Notes under the pieces: model-generated | What the model was told of the DNA's origin: nothing | What the model saw: only the letters and a program-made list of their open reading frames with translations | Databases searched by the model: none | NCBI GenBank assembly: GCA_964563925.1 | Contig: CAZLZD010000069.1 | Location: 1-18,192 of the forward strand | Length of the DNA stretch: 18,192 nt | Reading direction: 5' to 3' | Origin: JAUILA01 sp964563925 | GTDB taxonomy: Bacteria > Bacteroidota > Bacteroidia > Cytophagales > Cyclobacteriaceae | In this document: piece by piece, positions 1 to 7,932 of the stretch | Position numbering within the stretch: position 1 is the stretch's first letter | Layout: each line of letters starts with the position of its first letter | Program-made: the position numbers and the translations under genes

Positions 1-2418
1 GATGGTCGAGGCATTGACGCTCAGGTTCCATTTGAAATCATTGACCTGGAGGACATCACCGCCGAGCTGTACTTCGATTCCGCTGTTGTACATGGAGCCG
101 ATGTTTGCCGGCACCGTACCATCGGGCACACCGCTTGAGAGCGGAGCAGGTACATCGAACAGCAGGTTGTCAGATTCCCTGCGGTAATATTCGATGGTAC
201 CATCAACCCGGCCGTTGAACAAGACGAAATCGGTTCCCACGTCAAACGTGGCATTGCTTTCCCACTCCAGCAAAGGGCTGGAAAGGCTTGCCTGGATGTA
301 GCCAGGTTCGTCCACGTTGTTAAAGCCGAGTTCATACAAACCCTGGCTGGGGTAGAACCCGCCAATGTTGTCATTACCAAGTTCGCCATAGGACGCACGC
401 AGCTTAAGGGCATTGATCCAGGTAATTCCCTGGATGAATGATTCACTTTCAAGCCTCCAGGATGCGCCTAAGGACCAGAAGTTACCCCAGCGAACATCTT
501 TGGCGAATCGGGAAGTTCCGTCGCGACGGAATGAGGCAGAGAGGAAATACCTTCCATCGTAATCGTAATTCAGACGTGACAGGTAGCCTTCCACCGCGTA
601 TTCGTTTGTCGAGGAAGTCAGGCTGTTGATTCCTGTGAAGTTGATGAGCTCACCGTTACCATCCACGATCTGTCCCTGACGTGAACCGCTGAAGTTATTG
701 TCAACAAAGCTGTAGCTCTCGTGACCCACAAGGACTTCCACGTTATGGCGATCACTAAATGTGCGGCTGTAGCGCAGCAGCTGGTTAAGGTTGACAGTAG
801 TTTCAGTCGAACTTGTGCGGCTTGCACGGCCTGCCGGTGCACCGTCTCCAACGATTTTGTTGTCATAGGTGTTGGCATAGATCGAATACAAATCAACACC
901 GAAGTTGGCCCGGAAGCTGAAATGCTTCAGGAAGGTAGCTTCGGCGAAAGTACGTCCGCTGATCACGGTGCGCTTAAAGCCATCCTGGTTGAGGATTGTT
1001 TCCTGTACCACATGACGACCGGGGCTCGCTCCGCTCGGACGGGCCGGGGGGCCGAATCCAAGATCATACACCGGATTACCTTGTCCGTCTACAATCACCT
1101 CTCCGGTTACCGGGTCATGCTCATAGACCGGGTAAATAGGTCCCATGTAGCGGGCAAAGTTAAACGGGTTCACGAAGGCCGTGCTTCCGTCTGCCCTGGC
1201 GTTATTGGATTCAGTGTAGGTTGCTGCCACATTGATTCCGGTTTCCAGCCAACTCAGCGGCTTGGTGTTGATATTGAGACGTCCTGACCATCTTTCAAAG
1301 TCAGAGTTCACGATATATCCTTTTTCATCCAGGTAGCCGATTGAGACCAGGTAGCTGGTTGTTTCATTGGCACCGCTGTAATCCAGTGAGTAATCCTGAC
1401 GATAGCCTTTGCGCTCAATGGGCTCAAACCAGTCGAAGTCATCATAGAGCAGGCGGGCATTGGGATTGAGCTCTCCATTGGTATTGACCAGCTGGTTGCC
1501 GGCCACGTTGAACGGATTGTATCCCAGCAATGTGGAAATGTTGTTTGATGCCATCTGATTGGCAGTAGCAATGTCGGTCGTTCCTGAAATTGCCAGGCTG
1601 TTCCGGTATGCTTCCCACATCAGCGGGTAATACTCCCTTGCATTAACGCGCTCGTATTCAGGGATTGCCCGTGAGGTCTGGCCCTGCAGAATGCGCAGGT
1701 TCAGACGGGGTGCACCCTTCTGACCCTGTTTAGTAGTGATCATGACCACGCCGTTGGCAGCACGCGCACCGTAAAGGGCGGCGGAAGAGGCATCCTTCAA
1801 CACGGAGATACTCTCAATGTCGGCCGGATTCAGGTTGTTGATTGCCTGATCATAGGGAACTCCGTCCACAACGTACAACGGCGAGCTGCTGGCGTTAATA
1901 GAGCCGTATCCACGGATACGCACATCGGGGGCCGAGCCGGGCTGACCGCTGGAAACGTTGGTCTGTACACCGGAGATCGTTCCTGCCAGTGCATTCGTCG
2001 CGTTGGTCAGCGGGCGTTTTTCAATCTGCGCAGCATCAACTTCACCCAGAGAACCTGTAAATGATTTCTTATCTGCTGTACCGTAGGCAATCACCACCAC
2101 CTCGCTGAGCTGGGTGATATCCTGAGCAAGAGAAACGTCAATCGCGCTTCTCCCATTAACTGACACTTCCTGAGTGGCATAACCCACAAAGGAGTAGATC
2201 AGGATGGCGTCACTGCCCGAAACAGAGATGCGGTAATTTCCTTCCACATCCGTTACCGTACCCTGGGTGGTGCCTTTGAGGATGACGTTCACCCCGGGAA
2301 TGGCCGTTCCGTCCTCTGCTGATGTTACTGTACCAGTAACGGTCTGTCCCTGCGACCATGCCGGCAGGAAAAAGAGCGTCAGCAAAAGGATAAAAACAAT
2401 TTGTAAAAAGTGCTTCAT
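1..2418 (-). CDS. SusC/RagA-family TonB-linked outer membrane receptor (3' end cut by window edge)
   Basis: This gene encodes an outer-membrane TonB-dependent transporter of the SusC type, which imports oligomers or other large nutrients together with a SusD lipoprotein. All 806 codons from the ATG (2416-2418) to the window edge are open, and the stop lies beyond base 1. The protein begins with a signal peptide (MKHFLQIVFILLLTLFF, cleaved near the WSQGQ at 21-25). A carboxypeptidase-regulatory-like beta domain follows (about 26-105, with GVNVILKGT, DVEGNY and YSFVGY). Next comes the plug domain (about 115-235), which carries LYVVDGVPYD, ADIESISVLKDASSAALYG and NGVVMITTKQG. The rest is beta-barrel. 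SusC proteins usually have about 1000 residues, so roughly 200 are missing. Its susD partner would lie to the left of the window. It has its own upstream region rather than being read from the neighbouring susD, which has a terminator. The substrate is unknown. Confidence 0.95.
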   Translation of the reverse strand, partial: MKHFLQIVFILLLTLFFLPAWSQGQTVTGTVTSAEDGTAIPGVNVILKGTTQGTVTDVEGNYRISVSGSDAILIYSFVGYATQEVSVNGRSAIDVSLAQDITQLSEVVVIAYGTADKKSFTGSLGEVDAAQIEKRPLTNATNALAGTISGVQTNVSSGQPGSAPDVRIRGYGSINASSSPLYVVDGVPYDQAINNLNPADIESISVLKDASSAALYGARAANGVVMITTKQGQKGAPRLNLRILQGQTSRAIPEYERVNAREYYPLMWEAYRNSLAISGTTDIATANQMASNNISTLLGYNPFNVAGNQLVNTNGELNPNARLLYDDFDWFEPIERKGYRQDYSLDYSGANETTSYLVSIGYLDEKGYIVNSDFERWSGRLNINTKPLSWLETGINVAATYTESNNARADGSTAFVNPFNFARYMGPIYPVYEHDPVTGEVIVDGQGNPVYDLGFGPPARPSGASPGRHVVQETILNQDGFKRTVISGRTFAEATFLKHFSFRANFGVDLYSIYANTYDNKIVGDGAPAGRASRTSSTETTVNLNQLLRYSRTFSDRHNVEVLVGHESYSFVDNNFSGSRQGQIVDGNGELINFTGINSLTSSTNEYAVEGYLSRLNYDYDGRYFLSASFRRDGTSRFAKDVRWGNFWSLGASWRLESESFIQGITWINALKLRASYGELGNDNIGGFYPSQGLYELGFNNVDEPGYIQASLSSPLLEWESNATFDVGTDFVLFNGRVDGTIEYYRRESDNLLFDVPAPLSSGVPDGTVPANIGSMYNSGIEVQLGGDVLQVNDFKWNLSVNASTI

Positions 2419-2640
2419 TCGCTTTTTAATTAAGACTTGGTTAAATAATAAATTGTATAGAGTGACCCGGTCAGTCTGGGATGTGATACTTGCTCTAATC
2501 GGGCGGCGAATTAAACGAATAAAAAATGAATAAAAAAATAGGGTGAGGCGGAGATAGGCAACATTTCACCCATTATGGGGGAGCTAAATATATGTATTTT
2601 TTGAGTGGAAAATAGTGACAGCAAAACACATCATTTCCGG
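2419..2640 (-). promoter_or_regulatory. AT-rich upstream region of the left susC gene
   Basis: This stretch between the left susC and the terminator of the next operon has no credible ORF and must hold the susC promoter. I see no exact TTTG-N19-TAnnTTTG promoter here. Two visible features are a direct repeat of GAATAAAAAA (2517-2526 and 2528-2537 on the plus strand, 11-bp period) and the motif TAACCAA ending 17 bases before the ATG on the minus strand. The exact promoter position is not resolved. Confidence 0.4.
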
Positions 2641-2666
2641 TGATGAATGGCGGCCGTTTTCAGGCC

Positions 2667-2695
2667 AAAAAAAAAGGGCCCGAAGGCCCCTTTTT
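2667..2695 (-). terminator. Rho-independent terminator of the susC-susD operon
   Basis: Read on the minus strand, this is an A-run, a GGGCC stem, a TTCG tetraloop, GGCCC and then nine T residues (plus-strand stem arms 2676-2680 and 2685-2689, A-run 2667-2675). It begins about 20 bp after the stop codon of the susD gene. The stable UUCG loop and long T-run make a textbook intrinsic terminator. It isolates this pair from the left susC gene. Confidence 0.92.
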
Positions 2696-2714
2696 CGTTA
2701 TGGTTTATCTGGTG

Positions 2715-4103
2715 TTAATTCTGCAGATCCCAGTTAATCTCGGAGGTCCTGCGGCTCACCTGTGTAAAGAGATTACCTCCATCCCGCAGGTCAACATAGG
2801 TTTCATTGAGCCGCCCGGTACGACGCAGGTCAATCCAGCGGTGTCCGCCTTCTGCCCAAAGCGAATAACGACGCTGGAACAGGATCTCTTCCATCAGTTC
2901 GTCGGTCGAAGTACCTCCGCTGTAATCAGCAAGGCCCCAGGTATTGCGCACCACATTAATGGCGTCGATGGCATCCCCGGTATTACCGGTCATCAGGCTG
3001 GCTTCCGCATAGATCAATATCAGTTCCTCGTTACGAATAAACGGAATAGGATCGGTGTTGGTCGCCCAGCGCGCATCCTGGTATTCTCCCGGGATATTGT
3101 CACCGTTTGAGTCCTGGATATTTGCGTTTGTTACCGGGTTATCGCGAAGGAAGAATTTGTTATCAACCCGGGCATCTCCGGGAAGTGCATCTTCCACCAT
3201 GGCCGGATGAACAATCAGAATGGTACTGGTTGCTGCGTTAAGCGGATAGAACAACGGATTGTTCACATCCGGAGCTTCACCATACACATGGGCCGGTCCG
3301 ATTAACATTTTATCGGATGTAGCCTCAGTGACATCCAGGTCCATAAAACTGTCATCCAGTGCATTAAGCGCCCCTGTATAATCCTCTGCGTATAATGCAG
3401 CCCTTGCCGCTATGGCACGGTTGACCTCCATCATACCTTCAGGATCATTAAACCCGTCAAAGCCTGCGGTTAATTCAAAGCCAAATGAGCTGCCAGCAGC
3501 CTGTAAGTCAGTCATCCCATCATCCAGGATCGCACGAATAGCAGATAATGCTGCGTCATATCCGAGCGTTTCACCAGGATTCAACGGATCCTCCACATCC
3601 ACACGGATGCCATTCTGATATTGCTGCATCAGAGGCCACAAAAGCTGATAGCCTTTGATTGTTTTTGCGAATCCCGTATACCCTGCTGCCTGTTCAGGTG
3701 TTACCGCATTGGAATTTTCCACTGCTTCAATCAAAATGTTAGCCTGTTTCACCGCCAGGTAAGGATTCACATAGGTGCCTGCCGAGGCAAAGAAATCCGG
3801 ATAGGTCTCCGTACGAACCAGTCCAAGCCAGTCATTCTGAAAACGGGGATCGGAACCAAAATAGGCCCAGACCTCGCGGCCGAATGAGCCAAACATCTGG
3901 GTGGCATTTGTAAAATAAACCCGGCCCCTTGCTTCCAGTCCGGTTACAAGTACCTGAAGCTCTGCGGCGGATGCGTCATTCAACACACTTCCCAGGGAAG
4001 GGTTATTCGGATCCACCACTTCATCTACATCACAAGCCCAGGCCAGCGATGCTAAAACGAGAAATAGTATATATATGCGTTTCATTATTCTAGTCTTTCT
4101 CAT
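2715..4103 (-). CDS. SusD/RagB-family nutrient-binding outer membrane lipoprotein
   Basis: This is the surface lipoprotein that caps the adjacent SusC barrel and captures its substrate. It has 462 residues with a lipoprotein signal whose lipid-bearing cysteine is C24 (LAWAC). The following acidic residues (DVDE) fit the surface-export signal known for Bacteroidota lipoproteins. The middle is helical with TPR-like features, as in the family. The C-terminal third carries the SusD hallmarks PFIRNEELILIYAEA, AIDAINVVRN and LFQRRYSLWAEGGHRWIDLR. The start lies 2 bp after the stop of the upstream susC, so the two are co-transcribed and probably translationally coupled. A second ATG six codons downstream (4083-4085) gives a tighter signal peptide and could be the true start. 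No sugar-processing gene is nearby, so peptides, glycans or other ligands remain possible. Confidence 0.95.
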   Translation of the reverse strand: MRKTRIMKRIYILFLVLASLAWACDVDEVVDPNNPSLGSVLNDASAAELQVLVTGLEARGRVYFTNATQMFGSFGREVWAYFGSDPRFQNDWLGLVRTETYPDFFASAGTYVNPYLAVKQANILIEAVENSNAVTPEQAAGYTGFAKTIKGYQLLWPLMQQYQNGIRVDVEDPLNPGETLGYDAALSAIRAILDDGMTDLQAAGSSFGFELTAGFDGFNDPEGMMEVNRAIAARAALYAEDYTGALNALDDSFMDLDVTEATSDKMLIGPAHVYGEAPDVNNPLFYPLNAATSTILIVHPAMVEDALPGDARVDNKFFLRDNPVTNANIQDSNGDNIPGEYQDARWATNTDPIPFIRNEELILIYAEASLMTGNTGDAIDAINVVRNTWGLADYSGGTSTDELMEEILFQRRYSLWAEGGHRWIDLRRTGRLNETYVDLRDGGNLFTQVSRRTSEINWDLQN

Positions 4104-4105
4104 GA

Positions 4106-7093
4106 TTAAAATTCAAGTGACAGGTGGAAGAAATACCTTCTTGAAGAAGGGTAAGGAGTTACCTCTATGTTAGAGGAAATCGGCTGGTTACCGAAGTTCG
4201 ATACTTCCGGATCATAGCTCTCATAGGGAGTGCTCAGGAGAATATTGTTTCCAGACACGCCCATTCTGATTTTACTGAATGCACCATTCAGGAATGTTCC
4301 TGTCAGGTTGGCCGGAACGGTGTAATACAAACCGATTTCACGAAGCTTCCAGTAACTGGATTCCTGGATATACACACCGGTGTTTCCGCCGGCCCAGTCG
4401 AGCAAACGATCAAGTCCGTCCGGAGTATCATTATTATTGGCATCATTATCCCAGCCCGGTGTATTTCCTCCGTCATCCCAAAGCAGTGAAGACAGGTTAA
4501 TGTTGTCTCCACCCTGCTTGCGATGGATCAGGAAACTGAATTCAAAATTCTTCAGGAACCGGATGGAATTGTAGAAAGACATATCCCAATCGGCCTGCCG
4601 GTCACCATATACGGTAAATCCGCCAGGGATTTCTGTACCTGAAGGAGTTCCTATAATGGTTGTAGGAGAATATCCGTCCGCAATAAGATAAGAACCCAGT
4701 GAAGGACCGAAACCGCCCGTAGTGAAGGTAGGAACATTCAGGCTGGTAATTTCCGATTCATTCTTCCACCAGAGAAGCTGTGTAAACCATTCAAAGTTCT
4801 GGTTGCGGATCGGACTTGCACTCAATGCCAGCTCAATCCCTTTATTCTCCAGGTCAGCCGCATTCGTCGCAATGGCGAGGATACCGGTAGATTCCGCCGG
4901 CACCAGGTCAAGAATGAGGTCGCGTACCTTCTTATTGTAATACGTGGCCTCCAGGGTAACTGCCCCGTTGAAGAGTCCGATATCCGCTCCTATTTCAATT
5001 TCCGATGCGGTTTCAGGCACCAGGTCGGGATCCACACCACGGGTACCTACCTGCCCGCCCAGTCCGCCACCAATTAACTGGGGCGTAAGGGATTCAAAGG
5101 TACGTCCAAATACTGGCAGACCTCCGGTTTCACCGTAGGCGGCGCGGAACTTCAGCTGGCTGAAAAGTGCCGATTCGAAGAAGTCAAAATTATGAAGGTT
5201 GACCGCCACGGAAGCCTTCGGGAAGGCATAGAATTCATTTTGCTGGAAGTTAAGTGTCGACTTATCCAGACGAATACCGACTGTGGCAATAATCTTTTCC
5301 CCCCAGTTAAGTTCTTCCTGGAACACCAGTCCGAGATCTGAAACTTCCTGGATGGTCTGTTCCTGCACCGAAACCACGTTGGCCCACTGCAGGTTGGTCT
5401 GACCACCGGCCAGTCCGCGACCCCTGTTCAGGATAAAGTCTGAAGTCTGGTGAAGCTTTACCACACCGGCCTGGGTAGTCGAACTGAATTCCGAGAAGTT
5501 GGTATTGAATACCAGGAATCCCTGGATGTTGGAATTAAAGTTATTGGCTTTACCCCACATCACATCTCCCGGGTTGGCCTGTGCCTCCTGGTGCTGAAGG
5601 ATTTCCGGGAAATACACCAGCGATTCTGAAGTAAGATAATCAATACCCCCTGACATATTGAATGACAGGTAGGAGTTGGTAGTCTGAAGAATGTCCCAGT
5701 TCAGTCCGAAGCTGGTAATAAAACGGTTCACTTCAGAGCTGTTCTCTGCCAGGTCACGTATAGCCAGCGGGTTGTCGTTGAAATAATCGTTGTCGGGATA
5801 ATTCCCCTGCTCATCCGGAAACAGGTCGGCATAGGTCGGCGTATAGGCAAGGGTATATCCCATAGAGCCACCCGTGTTGTTCTGGTTTCCGGTAAACCCG
5901 CGGTCACTTTCCGAACGAATGTAGTTGGAGTTGACATTCAGTTTTACCTTATCCCAGAGCTTTTGCTCGATATTGGCCCGGATGGAATATCTCTCGAAAC
6001 CGGTCTTGTCGATGATACCTTCTTCATCCTGCCAGCCGCCTGAAATAAAATAAGTAGTCTGGTCATTACCACCGGTAATGCTCAGCTGGGAATTAAGAAG
6101 CAATGCGGTTTCACCATAGATCTCCTCTTCCCAGTCGGTTACCCGTCCTTCATTCAGCGCCGCCTGGTACTTCTGAAGTTCTGCCTGTCCGGTTGCACCG
6201 GTCCCGTAATACGCAGCAATTTTATCAGGGTTCCAATCATCAAATCCAACAAAGTTTTGTCCTTTAGCCATACCGATATCCTGGTTAAAGCGGATTTTAG
6301 GTTTACCCTGGGATCCTTTTTTCGTGGTAATGATGATTACCCCTGCGTTGGCACGCGTTCCATAGATTGCAGCGGCCGAAGGTCCTTTAAGGACTTCAAT
6401 ACGCTCAATATCATCCGGGTTGAGGTCGGCAATACGGTTGGAGGCATTGTCCTGTGTAGCCGTCGACTGACCGCCACTCGCCCCACTCACCTGGGTACGT
6501 CCGGTCCGGATCGCTGAGTTATCCAGGTACACACCGTCGATGATATAGAGGGGTTGCGATGAACCGGCACCGAGGGTGGAAATACCACGTAACTGAACAT
6601 TTATACCTCCGCCGGGAGCCCCGCCGTTGGCATTCATATTTACACCGGGTATCTTCCCGTAAAGTGCATTATCCAGTGTCTGCTGGGTCGTTGTACCCCG
6701 AAGCTGGTCGGCATCGACCGTAGCTACGGCGTTGGCAAGGTTTGACCTCTTAACGGTGGAAGCCAGACCCGATATCACAACCTCTTCCAGGTTGGTTACA
6801 TCCTGGGTGAGGGTTACATTGATTGTCTGGCGATCTGCGACAATCGACTGAGTCAGATATCCCACAAATGAGAATAACAGAGTCGCTCCGCGGGGGGCTT
6901 CAAGGGTATAATTCCCTTCAATGTCGGTAATCGTACCGGTGGTTGTCCCCTGAATGATTACGTTTACACCAGCCAGTGCTTCACCGGTGGATTCTTCCGT
7001 AACCGTTCCTGATACGCGTATGTCCTGAGCCTTCAACTCACTGAAAACAAAGCACATAGCCATCAGCATACATAATAAGTATACTTTCTTCAT
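4106..7093 (-). CDS. SusC/RagA-family TonB-linked outer membrane receptor (complete)
   Basis: This is a full-length 995-residue SusC-type transporter and the partner of the SusD encoded immediately downstream. It has a signal peptide (1-23, ending ELKAQ) and a carboxypeptidase-regulatory-like domain (about 25-105, with GVNVIIQGT, DIEGNY and FSFVGY). A TonB-box-like link (EEVVISGLAS) precedes the plug domain (about 125-265, with PLYIIDGVYLD, DDIERIEVLKGPSAAAIYGT and AGVIIITTKKG). The rest is a beta-barrel that ends in an aromatic residue (HLSLEF), the usual signal for outer-membrane assembly. There is no extra N-terminal STN signalling domain, and no FecR/ECF sigma genes adjoin, so it is probably not a trans-envelope signalling receptor. 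Transcription likely starts in the 7094-7317 gap, which holds an inverted repeat close to the start codon. Confidence 0.97.
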   Translation of the reverse strand: MKKVYLLCMLMAMCFVFSELKAQDIRVSGTVTEESTGEALAGVNVIIQGTTTGTITDIEGNYTLEAPRGATLLFSFVGYLTQSIVADRQTINVTLTQDVTNLEEVVISGLASTVKRSNLANAVATVDADQLRGTTTQQTLDNALYGKIPGVNMNANGGAPGGGINVQLRGISTLGAGSSQPLYIIDGVYLDNSAIRTGRTQVSGASGGQSTATQDNASNRIADLNPDDIERIEVLKGPSAAAIYGTRANAGVIIITTKKGSQGKPKIRFNQDIGMAKGQNFVGFDDWNPDKIAAYYGTGATGQAELQKYQAALNEGRVTDWEEEIYGETALLLNSQLSITGGNDQTTYFISGGWQDEEGIIDKTGFERYSIRANIEQKLWDKVKLNVNSNYIRSESDRGFTGNQNNTGGSMGYTLAYTPTYADLFPDEQGNYPDNDYFNDNPLAIRDLAENSSEVNRFITSFGLNWDILQTTNSYLSFNMSGGIDYLTSESLVYFPEILQHQEAQANPGDVMWGKANNFNSNIQGFLVFNTNFSEFSSTTQAGVVKLHQTSDFILNRGRGLAGGQTNLQWANVVSVQEQTIQEVSDLGLVFQEELNWGEKIIATVGIRLDKSTLNFQQNEFYAFPKASVAVNLHNFDFFESALFSQLKFRAAYGETGGLPVFGRTFESLTPQLIGGGLGGQVGTRGVDPDLVPETASEIEIGADIGLFNGAVTLEATYYNKKVRDLILDLVPAESTGILAIATNAADLENKGIELALSASPIRNQNFEWFTQLLWWKNESEITSLNVPTFTTGGFGPSLGSYLIADGYSPTTIIGTPSGTEIPGGFTVYGDRQADWDMSFYNSIRFLKNFEFSFLIHRKQGGDNINLSSLLWDDGGNTPGWDNDANNNDTPDGLDRLLDWAGGNTGVYIQESSYWKLREIGLYYTVPANLTGTFLNGAFSKIRMGVSGNNILLSTPYESYDPEVSNFGNQPISSNIEVTPYPSSRRYFFHLSLEF

Positions 7094-7130
7094 AGGCTTA
7101 AATTGGAATTTGGTTAGACGTCACAATTTA

Positions 7131-7152
7131 TAATAATTCTGTCGAATTATTA
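7131..7152. promoter_or_regulatory. Inverted repeat upstream of susC (candidate operator)
   Basis: TAATAATTC (7131-7139) and GAATTATTA (7144-7152) form a perfect 9-bp inverted repeat around a 4-bp spacer. It lies 38-59 bp upstream of the susC start, where a promoter or operator is expected. It has no T-run, so it is not a terminator. It could bind a dimeric regulator or be a chance AT-rich palindrome. The rest of the divergent gap (7094-7317) contains no ORF that I accept and no clear consensus promoter for the plus-strand gene. Confidence 0.45.
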
Positions 7153-7317
7153 CATGGTCGGCAATATACGTGGATAAAAAGCCAGTTCCATCCCGCAATT
7201 TGGGTTAAATCTCGTCAGGGGACTGGATAAAAATTGTGAATCCTCATTGGTCTCATGTGAAGGTAATTGGGTATATTCCTCCGTAAGTCACTGATCGCCA
7301 GTTAACAATTGCACTAT

Positions 7318-7932
7318 ATGGTCATTCGTTTCCTTAAACAGTTTTATAGCTGTTTAAAATTGTGTTTAGTCCTGTTCATTGCCTTCACCTGCACCCTTGA
7401 GGGACGTGCACAACCCGGGAATATTTCACCTGTTGAGGCAGAAAATCACGTGCATCACCGGCACCGGTTGTCCCTTGGACTGGGGCATGCCCATATCCCG
7501 GCGGGAATTAAAGGGGGTGAGAAAAAATGGCTCAACCTGGGGGCATACGCCCTGGATTACGATTTCATGTTCACGGAAAAATGGTCGGCCGGTATTCATA
7601 CAGATATCGTTCCCACCACCTACGAGGTGGAAATTGGCAATTCCCCGGAAGATCTGCTGGTCAGGCGATCCCCCCTCGCTGCTGTACTCCTGGGTACCTA
7701 CAAGGTAACTCCACACCTTGGATTCCAGGCTGGATTTGGCTGGGAAATCACCCGGGAGGAATCCCTGACGCTTATTCGCCTGGGCGCCGAATACGGCTGG
7801 GAGATTGGGCAGCAATGGGAAATCGGAATAGGGCTCAGTTATGACCGGAAGGTAGAGGAATACGATACCTGGTTTCTCGGATTTATGGTTAGCCGCTGGA
7901 TGGGGAAACCGATTCAACAGCATTCCCGATGA
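7318..7932 (+). CDS. Small outer-membrane beta-barrel-like protein with His-rich mature N-terminus
   Basis: This 204-residue secreted protein resembles a common uncharacterised Bacteroidota envelope family; I cannot assign a function. It begins with a signal peptide (about 1-32, cleavage near GRAQ). The mature start is His-rich (HVHHRHRLSLGLGHAHI). Alternating hydrophobic and polar strands with glycine and aromatic residues follow, as in a small 8-10-strand barrel (for example WLNLGAYALDYDFMF and WEIGIGLSYD). The open frame reaches back to a TTG at 7309, but the ATG at 7318 gives a normal signal peptide and is preferred. The stop overlaps the next start by 4 bp (ATGA at 7929-7932), so the two genes form an operon. 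The His cluster might bind metal, but that is speculation. Confidence 0.8.
   Translation: MVIRFLKQFYSCLKLCLVLFIAFTCTLEGRAQPGNISPVEAENHVHHRHRLSLGLGHAHIPAGIKGGEKKWLNLGAYALDYDFMFTEKWSAGIHTDIVPTTYEVEIGNSPEDLLVRRSPLAAVLLGTYKVTPHLGFQAGFGWEITREESLTLIRLGAEYGWEIGQQWEIGIGLSYDRKVEEYDTWFLGFMVSRWMGKPIQQHSR

Noticed and set aside
721..1287. A 188-codon plus-strand open frame
   Set aside because: It lies wholly opposite the left susC gene, and its translation is low-complexity shadow with no domain.
2640..3110. A 156-codon plus-strand open frame starting in the terminator region
   Set aside because: It runs antisense to susD and begins inside the terminator hairpin; no recognisable protein features.
1..7093. 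A polysaccharide utilisation locus with a named glycan
   Set aside because: Only susC and susD genes are present; without degradative enzymes a substrate cannot be assigned.
7426..7923. A 165-codon minus-strand open frame
   Set aside because: Antisense to the barrel-like gene, which has a signal peptide and overlaps its neighbour as an operon; the minus frame has no such support.
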